From: Antedon mediterranea | Lineage: Eukaryota; Echinodermata; Crinoidea; Comatulida; Antedonidae | Direction of reading: 5' to 3' | Assembly: GCF_964355755.1 (NCBI RefSeq) | Contig: NC_092679.1 | Span: 10,776,932-10,840,931 of the forward strand | Length of the DNA: 64,000 nt | Part shown: piece by piece, positions 37,231 to 46,056 of the stretch | How the letters are laid out: every line of letters begins with the position of its first letter | How positions within the stretch are numbered: the first letter of the stretch is position 1 | Made by a program: the position numbers and the translations under genes | Notes under the pieces: model-generated | Database searches by the model: none | What the model was told of the DNA's origin: nothing | Seen by the model: only the letters and a program-made list of their open reading frames with translations

Positions 37231-38400
37231 CTAGGCTTTAGCACTGCTGCTGGTTGCAAAAATGTCCCTTAAATAATGCGCAGTAAACGTAGACTGTGTC
37301 CGCCACCAAGCCGCTGTCATAATGTCTGATACAGCAACGCCAGCGTACAACGCCCAGGATGTAGCAACACCCCGCACCTCATGCATATGTGCCGGCGGCA
37401 AAGTGCTGGATGACTCATAAGCGGCCCGAATCGCTGCCACGACCCAGTTAGCAATCGTGGATTTTGCGGCCGGCCGATACGGGGGCACCGATGTGACGAA
37501 TAAGTGAGATATACCCTCTCGCAACATCTCTGTGCGGTGGATGTAGAATTTGAGTGCTCTTACCGGGCACCAGAATTTGTCCTCTACTACCCCCGAGAAT
37601 GCGGACATTGATGGAACGAACACAGCCGGCGGCGAAAAATTTAACGTCTGGGACTTGGCCAGAAAGTCCTTCCTGAATATTAACCGAACTCCGCCACGCT
37701 CGAATCTTATATGGCCTGGCTCTAGCGTGAGCGCATGTAGCTCGCCTCGGCGTTTACATGAGGACAACGCCACCAGAAACGCTGTCTTAAGCGAAAGATT
37801 GTATAATGAAGCCTTGCTCATTGGCTCAAATGGCGGGCGAGTGAGTGCGGATAGAACGACGTTAACGTCCCAACGTGGAACTAAGACCTTAGACGGAGGT
37901 CGCTCTCTAAACATACCGCGTAACAACTGCGTGATTACTGCGGAAGTTGAAACCGTTGAGCCATCCTTGAATGGCAGCGTAATGGCCGCAATCGCGGACC
38001 GGTAGCCTGACACCGTGCGCACTTGCAAGCCTGACTCGTACAGGTAATGCAGAAACGCGCAGATCTGACCCAAGGATATCGCCTTAGGGTCTATGTTATC
38101 TTGTCTGCACCAGCGAAAGAAGTGTCGTAGACGGCTGTTGTAAACAGTGAGAGTCGACTCACTTCTAGATTTGGCCGCCAGGGCGGCTGGGCCGTCCGGA
38201 ATGCCCGAGTCTCTGAGCTGATCCCTGACAATGGCCAAACAGTCAGGTTCAGGGATTGTAGATTGATCGTCGAGAACCTCGCACGATTTTGCGTCAGTAG
38301 ATCCGCGCGGACCGGAAGACGCAGCGGGTGATCGTAAAGAAGACTGGCAAGAAGCGGATACCACGCTTGTCGAGGCCAGAACGGTGCGATCAACAGAACT
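37231..38400 (-). CDS. DIRS tyrosine recombinase
   Basis: Site-specific recombinase that inserts the circular DNA copy. The open frame runs upstream to 40068, but most of that is only the alternate frame over RT; the recombinase proper covers roughly the last 330-380 residues, beginning before SRSESTLTVYNSRLRHFF (about 38190). It has an N-terminal SAM-like core-binding part (LHYLYESGLQVRTVSGYRSA) and a catalytic part with the family tetrad visible: Arg in CKRRGEL, HEVRG (H-x-x-R), Trp in AAWWR, and the nucleophile Tyr in HYLRD. It ends SSSAKA, stop at 37231. It overlaps the RT ORF in another frame, so it needs its own start or a frameshift. Confidence 0.9.
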   Translation of the reverse strand, partial: SSVDRTVLASTSVVSASCQSSLRSPAASSGPRGSTDAKSCEVLDDQSTIPEPDCLAIVRDQLRDSGIPDGPAALAAKSRSESTLTVYNSRLRHFFRWCRQDNIDPKAISLGQICAFLHYLYESGLQVRTVSGYRSAIAAITLPFKDGSTVSTSAVITQLLRGMFRERPPSKVLVPRWDVNVVLSALTRPPFEPMSKASLYNLSLKTAFLVALSSCKRRGELHALTLEPGHIRFERGGVRLIFRKDFLAKSQTLNFSPPAVFVPSMSAFSGVVEDKFWCPVRALKFYIHRTEMLREGISHLFVTSVPPYRPAAKSTIANWVVAAIRAAYESSSTLPPAHMHEVRGVATSWALYAGVAVSDIMTAAWWRTQSTFTAHYLRDIFATSSSAKA

Positions 38401-40562
38401 CGGCATCGGAAGCGCTGAATGTGAGTCAGAACTATTGGTATGACCGATATTGGCGGGAACGCGTACGCCCATAAACCGTCCCATGACATGGACAGGGCAT
38501 CCACCGCCCACGCACGTGCATCCCGGAATCGACTGCAGAACGTCGGGAGCTGCGTGTTCTCTGACGTCGCAAACAGGTCTATGTGCGGCCGTCCGAAGTG
38601 GTCGAATATTTGGGTGGCTATGCTCGGCAACAGACGCCATTCGGTCGGGCGTAAAGCGAGCCGGGACAGCGTGTCCGCGACTACGTTGTGGCTGCCCGGA
38701 ATATGCGATGCAGTCAGCGTTATTCTGTGCGCGATGCACCAGTGTATGAGCGTCCATGTGTGGTAGCAAAGAGTCGGAGACTTTGTGCCTCCTTGTCGGT
38801 TGATGTACGCGACCACGGTTGTGTTGTCCGAGCAGACATGGACGTGTGAATTTTCTATGTTTGGAAGTAGCGCTTTCAACGTTCGGTCTACTGCCCACAG
38901 TTCTAAGAGATTGATGTGGGCTAACGCCTCCTCGGCACTCCAAACGCCGGAGACGTGACTTTGGTTGGAGCAACCGCCCCAACCCGCTTCGGACGCGTCC
39001 GTTTCTATTCGGGTGTCCGGAATTGATCTCTGAATTGATCTGCCCACTAACAATCGGCCGTCCGTTAGCCACCATTGGAGGTGCGTTACAATGAACGCCG
39101 ACATCGGGACCACTTTGTCTAATGAGTCTGAACCTGGCCGGTAGAAGGCTAACAGATGAAGCTGCAGCGGCCGCATCCGTAGCCGACAAAACGGAACTAG
39201 ATCTACAAAGCTGGCTAGGAAACCTAGCGTTCTCAGCCAGTCGTATGCTGTCGGAGCGGAAGCGGTAATCAGGCCTTGTATAGCAGCAAGGGCTTTGGTT
39301 ACTCGTTTCTGTGAGGGGCACACTCTGCCCGACACGAGATCTATTTGCGCTCCGAGATAAATGGGATGCTGAGTCGGCACCAGGCACGACTTCTCCCGGT
39401 TCACAATGAACCCTACGCGTTCCGTTACGAGAAGGACGAAATTGAGACTGCTCACCAGCCGGTCCTTGGACTGAGCCACGATTAACCAGTCGTCTAGATA
39501 CATGAATATGCGAATGCCGTGCTTGTGAAAGAACGCACCGAGCGCCCGAACTATGCGCGTGAACACGCGCGGGGCCGTTGATAGGCCGAACGGCATCGCG
39601 ACGAACTGGTAAAGACAATTGTTGATTCGAAACCGCAACCAACGTTGGTCTTCTTTTGCGATTGGTACGTGAAAGTACGCATCTTTTAAATCTATCGATG
39701 CGGCCCAGTCTCCTCGTCTTAGCCCTAACAGGATCGATGAGACTGTCTCCATCCGAAACCTGCGGGGCCGAATAAATCGTTTGTTCAGACGTTTTAGATT
39801 TAAAATTGGTCGCCAGTCCCCCGAGGACTTCTCGGTTAAGAATACGGTTGATTCGTGGCCCGAGCCCGCATGATGTTCTTCGACCCTTACTACGGCTCCT
39901 TTTTGGAGCAGCGCGGCAATCCCGTCCATAAGCGCTCGTTGCTTTATTGGATCTTTGGGGATTGTGGTCGGACGAGGACCTCCACACACTGGAGGGCTCG
40001 TGAATTCTATGCGGTAGCCGTAGCTTAGTGTGGAGAGAATCCAGCTGTCTACCATCAGCTTCTCCCACTCTCGGACGAACCGTAGGAGACGACCTCCCAC
40101 TGGTCCGGCCCCCGACGGCACGGACCTCGCCTGCACGTCACCGGTACCTACGGTCACCTCGTCGCGAACCGCGGTCCCGACATGCTCCCCTACCCGGCTT
40201 ACCGCCACGCGCGGGGCGGGAATTACGGGGTCGCGACGGCCCAGGAGTCTGCCCAACCTCAGACTGAATATGGACCGACGGCGGCGGTTGTGAGACAATA
40301 CGCGATGGCACCACCGGCAGTGGGGCTGGAGGCTTTGGACGCGAGTGCGAACGGCTCGCCTGGCGTTTCGGAAACCGCGATCTTGTCTCGCGACGTGCCT
40401 CTCGCTCACGAGCCCACTTATCTTCCTTCTCGGCGAAATTACCGTAGAAGAGATCCACAGCACCGAACGACTCGCTAGTTGTGAAGCGGCGGTAGTGCGC
40501 GGGCGCGATGTCCGTGGCCTGGAGGCAATTGACCCTCCGCGCGGCGGCCGAGGTGATTGCAA
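38091..40562 (-). CDS. DIRS reverse transcriptase / RNase H with methylase-like tail
   Basis: 823 codons, the first 140 or so overlapping the gag-like frame. RT motifs follow in order: KKGAVVRVEE, SIDLKDAYFHV (motif A), AMPFGLSTAPRVF (motif B), YLDD (motif C, near 39493-39504). RNase H acidic residues appear in TDASEAGWGG, ELWAVDR, CSDNTT and ADTLSRL. After it comes the DIRS-typical block DLFATSENTQLP, DALSMSW, YAFPP and LLIAPFWPRQAW. This position corresponds to the Dam-like methylase region of DIRS elements; the NPP(Y/F) catalytic motif expected there reads AFPP, so methylase activity is doubtful. The RT probably starts nearer 40070 (MVDSWILSTLSYGYRIEF), reached by frameshift or reinitiation. 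Confidence 0.92.
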   Translation of the reverse strand: MQSPRPPRGGSIASRPRTSRPRTTAASQLASRSVLWISSTVISPRRKISGLVSERHVARQDRGFRNARRAVRTRVQSLQPHCRWCHRVLSHNRRRRSIFSLRLGRLLGRRDPVIPAPRVAVSRVGEHVGTAVRDEVTVGTGDVQARSVPSGAGPVGGRLLRFVREWEKLMVDSWILSTLSYGYRIEFTSPPVCGGPRPTTIPKDPIKQRALMDGIAALLQKGAVVRVEEHHAGSGHESTVFLTEKSSGDWRPILNLKRLNKRFIRPRRFRMETVSSILLGLRRGDWAASIDLKDAYFHVPIAKEDQRWLRFRINNCLYQFVAMPFGLSTAPRVFTRIVRALGAFFHKHGIRIFMYLDDWLIVAQSKDRLVSSLNFVLLVTERVGFIVNREKSCLVPTQHPIYLGAQIDLVSGRVCPSQKRVTKALAAIQGLITASAPTAYDWLRTLGFLASFVDLVPFCRLRMRPLQLHLLAFYRPGSDSLDKVVPMSAFIVTHLQWWLTDGRLLVGRSIQRSIPDTRIETDASEAGWGGCSNQSHVSGVWSAEEALAHINLLELWAVDRTLKALLPNIENSHVHVCSDNTTVVAYINRQGGTKSPTLCYHTWTLIHWCIAHRITLTASHIPGSHNVVADTLSRLALRPTEWRLLPSIATQIFDHFGRPHIDLFATSENTQLPTFCSRFRDARAWAVDALSMSWDGLWAYAFPPISVIPIVLTHIQRFRCRVLLIAPFWPRQAWYPLLASLLYDHPLRLPVRADLLTQNRARFSTINLQSLNLTVWPLSGISSETRAFRTAQPPWRPNLEVSRLSLFTTAVYDTSFAGADKIT

Positions 40563-41685
40563 TAGTCGCTTGTTGGTCCGCGACCAGGCCCGTAATCTGC
40601 TGAAGCAAGCAGATCACGTCCGCGTCAAGGTGCTGTGGATGGTCCGGATCCGCGAGGAATGACAAAAGGTAGCCCGACATCGAGACCGTTCGTAACGTCT
40701 CGCGTGCGCCACGGTCGACCGCGATTAGCGCCTCCTCAGTCTTAGCGGCCGAAGGAGACAGAAATCTGCCATTGGCGTCGAGACCCTGATCCTCGCGCGC
40801 GCGTTCTTTCGCTGCATCCGGGATCGGTGGTGCCGATATATATCGTAGAAACTGATCCTGCGGAAGCGGGAAGGCTGCTGCTAGATCTTGAGGAGCAGCT
40901 CTACGGGTCTTAGGCTCCTTCGCTATAGCCTCAACCCTAGCGACCAGTTCGGGATCCAGCGGCGCAACTGGACAGGTCGTGACCCGCTTCAATGGAGCAC
41001 GCACTCCAAAGGTAGAGTACCTCTTCGAAGCCGGCGCGGGCGTCGGCGCGTCAAAAGCGTACTCCACTCCAATGTACGAAAGTACAGCAGGAACCACACG
41101 ATTGACCAGAGCCTGCAAACCGTCTCCACCCTGTGCAACCTCGGAGCGCTCCTCACTAGGCAGCGAGGTCATGGTCCTATCACTGTCGTACCCACCGGCA
41201 TCCGGCGATGGGTGCGTCCCTTGACCTTGAAAGTACTGCGGAGGCAGTACTGGCACAGGGGGATAATTAAGCGAGGATGCCGAAGGCACAGCCTCCCTCG
41301 GTAGAGCTCGCACCGCTGCTGCGATGGCCTCCAGAACGGCTGGGGACAAACCCTCGTCCTGCGTACCACTCTGCGGTGGAGGCGCAGCGGCCGTTGCAGG
41401 CGCGTCCGGCAAAACTTCCGGCGCTTCGATCTCTTCAACTAGCGGGGCCGGGGGCTCCACCTGAACCTCCGCGGGTGCGGGGTCTACCACCCGCGCACGC
41501 CCAGACGGACGAGGCAACGTCCAGAACCGCGAAGCCGTCCAATGTACACAAATGTCGCACGGCGACTCCTGGCTACAGGTGCGGCAGTGAATGCACAGCA
41601 AGTGGCGGTCCCACTTGACTGTCGCACGCTGGCCCCTGCATTGCACACATTCAGACTTAGGCATATCGGCGGACACAGCACGCAA
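40138..41685 (-). CDS. DIRS gag-like ORF1 protein
   Basis: 515 codons; start ATG at 41685, followed by a second Met seven codons on (MPKSECVQCRG). The N-terminus is Cys/His-rich (ECVQC, LLCIHCRTC, PCDICVHW), suggesting zinc-binding knuckles. A Pro/Ala/Glu-rich linker, an Ala-rich helical middle and an Arg/Ser/Pro-rich basic tail follow, a layout typical of DIRS ORF1 products that package element RNA. No enzyme motif. It overlaps the RT frame by 425 nt. The high GC content and open length indicate recent selection. Confidence 0.85.
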   Translation of the reverse strand: MRAVSADMPKSECVQCRGQRATVKWDRHLLCIHCRTCSQESPCDICVHWTASRFWTLPRPSGRARVVDPAPAEVQVEPPAPLVEEIEAPEVLPDAPATAAAPPPQSGTQDEGLSPAVLEAIAAAVRALPREAVPSASSLNYPPVPVLPPQYFQGQGTHPSPDAGGYDSDRTMTSLPSEERSEVAQGGDGLQALVNRVVPAVLSYIGVEYAFDAPTPAPASKRYSTFGVRAPLKRVTTCPVAPLDPELVARVEAIAKEPKTRRAAPQDLAAAFPLPQDQFLRYISAPPIPDAAKERAREDQGLDANGRFLSPSAAKTEEALIAVDRGARETLRTVSMSGYLLSFLADPDHPQHLDADVICLLQQITGLVADQQATIAITSAAARRVNCLQATDIAPAHYRRFTTSESFGAVDLFYGNFAEKEDKWAREREARRETRSRFPKRQASRSHSRPKPPAPLPVVPSRIVSQPPPSVHIQSEVGQTPGPSRPRNSRPARGGKPGRGACRDRGSRRGDRRYR

Positions 41686-42060
41686 CCTAGCAAGATAAGG
41701 AACAATACAACCTTTGTTGTTGCCTCACGCAACAGTGCGTCCACGCCTCAGTCCAGGTGACAAAGCAAAATTCCTTTCCTTTGTGTTTAGTAGCGTGGCC
41801 GTTGAGCGGCCTAAAATCCAATGAAAACTGGTATTTTCCTTGTTTTAATCTTTCTTATTTCTACCCGAAATAAGGAAGACCCCGATTTGAAACGGATCCA
41901 AAGCAAAAAACGATATACAGTATCAAACTATCACAAGCTGTACCGCAACCGGCGTTCTATAAGGTGTTTGTAAGTAGGCTAGTATAGCATGTACAACGTA
42001 CACAAGGCTAACACTCATGTATCTTTTCTCACACGTCGTAACGTTCTCACGTTACGAAAG

Positions 42061-42218
42061 AAAATGATGACGGTGGTACGTTGGCACGTTCCCACATGAG
42101 GGCGTGGTTGCGGATGGGTCCATTATAATACAGGGGTGTTCCAGGAGCTTTTCACTTTCGTATCTAAGCCCTCCCTCTGGAGAGCACGGGCCATTGTCGG
42201 TTTATACAGGTAAGCTAG
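42061..42218. repeat. DIRS inverted terminal repeat, plus-strand right
   Basis: Begins AAAATGATGACGGTGG and ends GGTTTATACAGGTAAGCTAG. Partner of 36859-37016. Confidence 0.95.
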
Positions 42219-42231
42219 GCACGATATAGAC

Positions 42232-43360
42232 AATATTATACAGTCACCTACAGTACAAAAATAAATTACTGCTATGTATCTACGCGTAACCTTTTGTAGC
42301 CTAAGCGTAGGTAGATCAAAATAACCTACGATGCATTGTTATAATTACCTAATGTACTCGTCAATCGTAGGGTGGTTCGTAGAGTTAATAATCAACTTTA
42401 GAATCATGGATATTGCAAACAAATAATGTATTGTAATTTGTATACTAATTAAAATCTTATCTAAGGCTAGAAGATGTCATTTTTGTAGCCACCCTATTCA
42501 TCAGTTATTCTAATTTTGCCGGACATCTGTTGACGAGACAACATCATGCCCGCATTAGGCCTCAGCTCACGCACTATAAATTAATAACACCAATAAATAT
42601 ACATGGCCTATATTCAGTTATTACTACAACATGTGTCGGCCGTACTGACTTTAAAAAAAACATGCGAGTATTTGAAGTTAAAATAGAGATTATCACTTTT
42701 TATGCCATGTGGCCAAAAAATCTTGGTCTGTATTCATTCTTTTGTCTGCAGTCCTTTTGATCGGCCAACCGACTGATTTAACACCGCTATTTCGTACATC
42801 CAGATAAATTTCGTTTTTACATAATTTAGAGTTGTTCATCTTGCTTTATTTTACTACGTACTACTGTTGAATATTTTGCTGATAATATATCGTATGTTCA
42901 CTTTCAGTTTATAATCGCAATGTTCGTAAAATAGCATTTTAAATTTCGCGTTACCTCACGACATCATAGGTAGCCGTGTGCGGTCGTTCTTAGCCGCCTA
43001 TAGCGTCAACATTTTGCCGATCAATATGACCCATATCTGGCCCATTGAAAGTTGTTTACTGAGGTTACGAAGCCAAACATTGTAACCTACGAAGCTAACA
43101 ACATAGCCTACGTTCTATCTACAAAGCCAGCTCATAGGAATAGTTGCAGTATTTTCTTTCTGTACTATAACTAAATCACATGTGCGGGCGGTGAATCACA
43201 CTGAATTGGGCTAACTTTTCAGCCAACTGCAGACAAGGTATCAACATTTTTGATTAGATTGATTTGATTTAGTTTTTTAATCACGTCACAATCCTGTTGA
43301 CCGCCAAATTCCACATGCTCCAGTCAATAGATTGATTGAAATATATTTATACTGGGTACC
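42232..43360. other. No gene seen; TACG-rich motifs
   Basis: Several CTACG/CGTAG motifs recur (42277-42370 and 43060-43130), similar to those around 26550-26640. They may be ends of a degraded inverted-repeat family, but no boundary can be fixed. Confidence 0.35.
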
Positions 43361-43548
43361 CTCTTCAGTCAAAGACTGGTCTCCTAGAAGGCCCAGTTAT
43401 GATCAGTGGCTGTGATGTACTAATACACCGGGGTAACCCCCTACACGTCTCGAAAGATGTACTAGGTTCTTTAAAGTTCACTGGACCTACCTACCTATAC
43501 GGTTTATAGTCCTTATCCGAAAAGACGCGTTCTACCACCAGAACCATG

Positions 43549-43621
43549 GAGTGAGTGAGCCTCGAACCCCTGCCGATGTTATGGCTACATAATTACGGTT
43601 CCACTGTCGGCCACTCACTCA
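43549..43621 (-). mobile_element. tRNA-derived SINE head, minus strand
   Basis: On the minus strand a box-A-like TGGCCGACAGTGGAACCG is followed by box-B-like GGGGTTCGAGGCTC. Terminal GAGTGAG pairs with CTCACTC as an acceptor-like stem. The plus-strand text on its left (about 43360-43548) may be the SINE body. The anticodon arm is unclear, so this is not called a tRNA gene. Confidence 0.5.
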
Positions 43622-43948
43622 CTTCCACTGTCTTAACAGCTCGACCACTCACTCACTACTATTCAATGTACTAACTTTACGCAGTTGATCATGGGTTATT
43701 GGACATATATTCAATGAATGTACAGTATTTCGATTAGCAGAGTTGGCCGATTGTCGTTCGTATACTGTACTATAGGGCCATATTTAAAAATTCACTTTTT
43801 ACGCAATATTATTATTATATTGTAATATTTTAACATGGAAGGAATAAGGCCCTGTTTCTGCTGCCAACTAAATACCGTATATTATATATATTATACCATA
43901 TTTTGTATACCGTATTTTCCCCACAAAATTTGTGGATAAAATACGGTA

Positions 43949-44918
43949 CCGTATTTTCCGGAGTATAGGTCGACCCCAAGTATAAGTCGACCCCCAACTT
44001 TGACCTAGAATATCGTTGATTTTGGTATGACCTGAATATAAGTCGACCCCCAAAATCGGCTAATAACACAACTTACTTTAAAGTTCAAAGAAGGCTAGAA
44101 CTGTATGAAATGTGGTTGTTTGTTTATTACAATTATTAAAGTGTAGGCCTAATCAATATCGGACGGACGTAATAACTCACAACGGCTTCGCCGCCGGCTT
44201 CGCCGCCGTCTTCGTCGCCGTCTTCGCCAGCCTATAATAAATGACAGCGATGTAGCGTTACAGTACTTGCCACCATCAGCGATGTTTTTTCGCGTCACTC
44301 GAATAAATTAAAACGAGTTTTTCGTTAGGAGGCTTATTAAATTGTACAGGCGAGTAGTTGTAAATCGCGTTATCTGTAAGTACACGCGCCGGACTGAGGA
44401 GAATTTATTTTATGAATAGACATGCGCAGTAATTGTAATTACGAACAAACAAACAAACTGCGCATGTGTATAGATGAAAATATCGCGCAATAACAAACAT
44501 GCTGCATGGACATTCCAACATCGTGTAGTTCGTTTGTGGTGTGTGTTACGATGTTTTCGCGAGTGAATACGAAGCATATGAAACACAAACGAAAACTATT
44601 TATTCTTAATTATTTTAATAAAAGCGTATTAAATATAAACATCAAAATTAATCTTTGTTATATATTAATAGTACTTGTACCAGTACTTGTTGGAGTTGTA
44701 TTATTTTGTACAATGTAGGTATTATTAAATTGAAAACTCCTGTGAGTGATTGATGATAGGCCACTGACCTTGCTAGGCCTTGACAGCTGACGGCTTTTGA
44801 ACGAATTTTTTCGGCTTGATTTTTTTCAAAAATCGCATGGTCGGAGTATAAGTCGACACCCCGATTTTGCAATTAAAATTTTCCCACAAAGTCTCGACCT
44901 ATACTCCGGAAAATACGG
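43949..44918. mobile_element. 970-bp TA-flanked inverted-repeat element, copy 2 (inverted)
   Basis: Same family as 34352-35228 but reversed: left end CCGTATTTTCCGGAGTATAG with GTCGACCCCCAA, right end CTATACTCCGGAAAATACGG, TA at 43947-43948 and 44919-44920. The extra length is partly a GC-rich tract at 44182-44230. It sits next to CCGTAT palindromes of the host element. Confidence 0.83.
44182..44230. repeat. CGGCTTCGCCGC-type minisatellite tract
   Basis: About four imperfect copies of (G/C)GCTTCGCCGCC in an otherwise AT-rich element; the sister copy has only a short version (about 35000-35020). Confidence 0.8.
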
Positions 44919-45076
44919 TATTTACAAATTTATACCGTATTTTTTGTACCCATTTCTGCTGCCAATAAAAAATACCGTTTTTTTTTTTACATGACAAAAG
45001 GTCAACATTCGTGTTTTTATTTTCTGTCGCTGTCAGCTGTTTTACACACGTGTATATATATATATATTCGGCGAAA

Positions 45077-45357
45077 ATGTGGAGCGAAGGCGTCACAGCT
45101 TTACTAAATAAATTTGTGTGGGGAAGCTAAAATGTCTGGCCAACTAAAAGGTAATAAAAGGGACAACCACATTTATAAAGACATTTCTAAAATAAAAAAG
45201 CAGGAGTATGGAATAGACTTGTCTCCAAAGCAAGTAAACTCAAAGCTGAAGAGCCTGCGAAAGCAGTACAACATTGCAAAATACAATAACTCGGGGAGGG
45301 AACGAATTAATTGTCCCCATTACGATGTGTCTGTGCTCTCACAACATCTCTATCACT
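45077..45357 (+). pseudogene. Broken Myb/SANT-like (trihelix) DNA-binding ORF of a Harbinger-like element
   Basis: The first frame starts MWSEGVTALLNKFVWGS and stops; the second continues GNKRDNHIYKDISKIKK, then DLSPKQVNSKLKSLRKQY and an INCPHYD end. The pattern W-x-x-x-V-x-x-L-L, H-I-Y-K-D-I, S-P-K-Q-V-x-x-K-L-K-S-L-R-K-Q-Y, C-P-x-Y/F-D is typical of the Myb/SANT-like domain in transposon and MSANTD-type proteins. A stop or frameshift near 45128 separates helix one from helices two and three. It would bind the element's own ends; the ATACCGTAT iterons are candidate sites (inference). Confidence 0.6.
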
Positions 45358-46056
45358 AGGGCTAGGCTGTTGAAAGTGAGACGTAAAACTTCCTTTATTG
45401 CAACTTTTAATTATCGATCAAATAAATGAATGGCAATTTGGGTAAAAAAGATGAAATTTAACACGACCACCCAAGAAGTATTGTTAGCAGAAACGGGGTA
45501 CTAAAAAATACGGTATAAAAAATACCGTATTTTATACCGTATTTTGAGCAGTTGCAGCAGAAACAGGCCCTAAATGAATTTAATATCAATCGCTTGGCTA
45601 CATTGGGTGTAACTGTAGGGGCAGAAGTTCCAAGGTGAGTTAATATACTAGCATTGTTCTGGTATCAATGCTATTAACAATAAATAGTAGCTGGTAAAAA
45701 ATGGTGTTAATTTTTTTTATATCAGAGGCATAGCAAGACAAGGCCTCTAAAATTACATACAGTACTATGCAATAAAAAACCAATGAATGAACCACACAAA
45801 GGATTATGCATGGGAACATTCAGTAATTATAGCTACTCTGTAGGTCAAATTTATTTGAAAAGTGTTGACTAATTTATATTTTCATCTATTTTTATGACAA
45901 AATGTGCCATAAATGAGAACTTTGGAATGTTTGATTTGCGTGAATAGTGAATACAAAATATTCGTCTAGTGAAAAACAGGCCTTAGACACTGCAATTTTA
46001 ACTGTAATTGGCCAGTGGATCACTGGTACCTGTACTGAGATTTTAAGTGATATTAA

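Larger units (their letters stand above)
36822..42231 (-). mobile_element. DIRS-type tyrosine-recombinase retrotransposon, structurally complete
   Basis: 5410 bp read on the minus strand: gag-like ORF (41685-40138), RT/RNase H ORF (40562-38091) and tyrosine recombinase (to 37231). DIRS elements replicate through a circular DNA that inserts by recombinase action, without an integrase and usually without target duplication (family knowledge). The boundaries come from the internal complementary region 37050-37137: its first 56 nt are the reverse complement of 36822-36877 and its last 32 nt the reverse complement of 42200-42231. Inverted terminal repeats of 158 bp differ at about two positions, and all three ORFs are open, so the copy is young. 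The GC content is clearly higher than the surroundings. Confidence 0.95.
43848..45570. mobile_element. Harbinger-like element with TAA duplication and nested insertion
   Basis: The ends GGCCCTGTTTCTGCTGCC and (opposite strand) GGGCCTGTTTCTGCTGC lie between TAA (43845-43847) and TAA (45571-45573). ATACCGTAT-type palindromes fill both subterminal regions (43873-43950 and 44935-44980, 45505-45545). It is interrupted by the TA-flanked element 43949-44918 and contains a broken Myb/SANT-like ORF. Harbinger elements encode a nuclease and a Myb/SANT-like DNA-binding protein, so this supports the class assignment. Confidence 0.78.

Noticed and set aside
37550-38005. Plus-strand ORF of 151 codons within the DIRS region
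   Set aside because: Lies opposite the tyrosine recombinase and reflects GC-rich coding on the other strand; no domain of its own.
40888-41618. Several plus-strand ORFs of 80-138 codons over the gag-like gene
   Set aside because: Mirror frames of the GC-rich ORF1; Arg/Pro-rich text without motifs.
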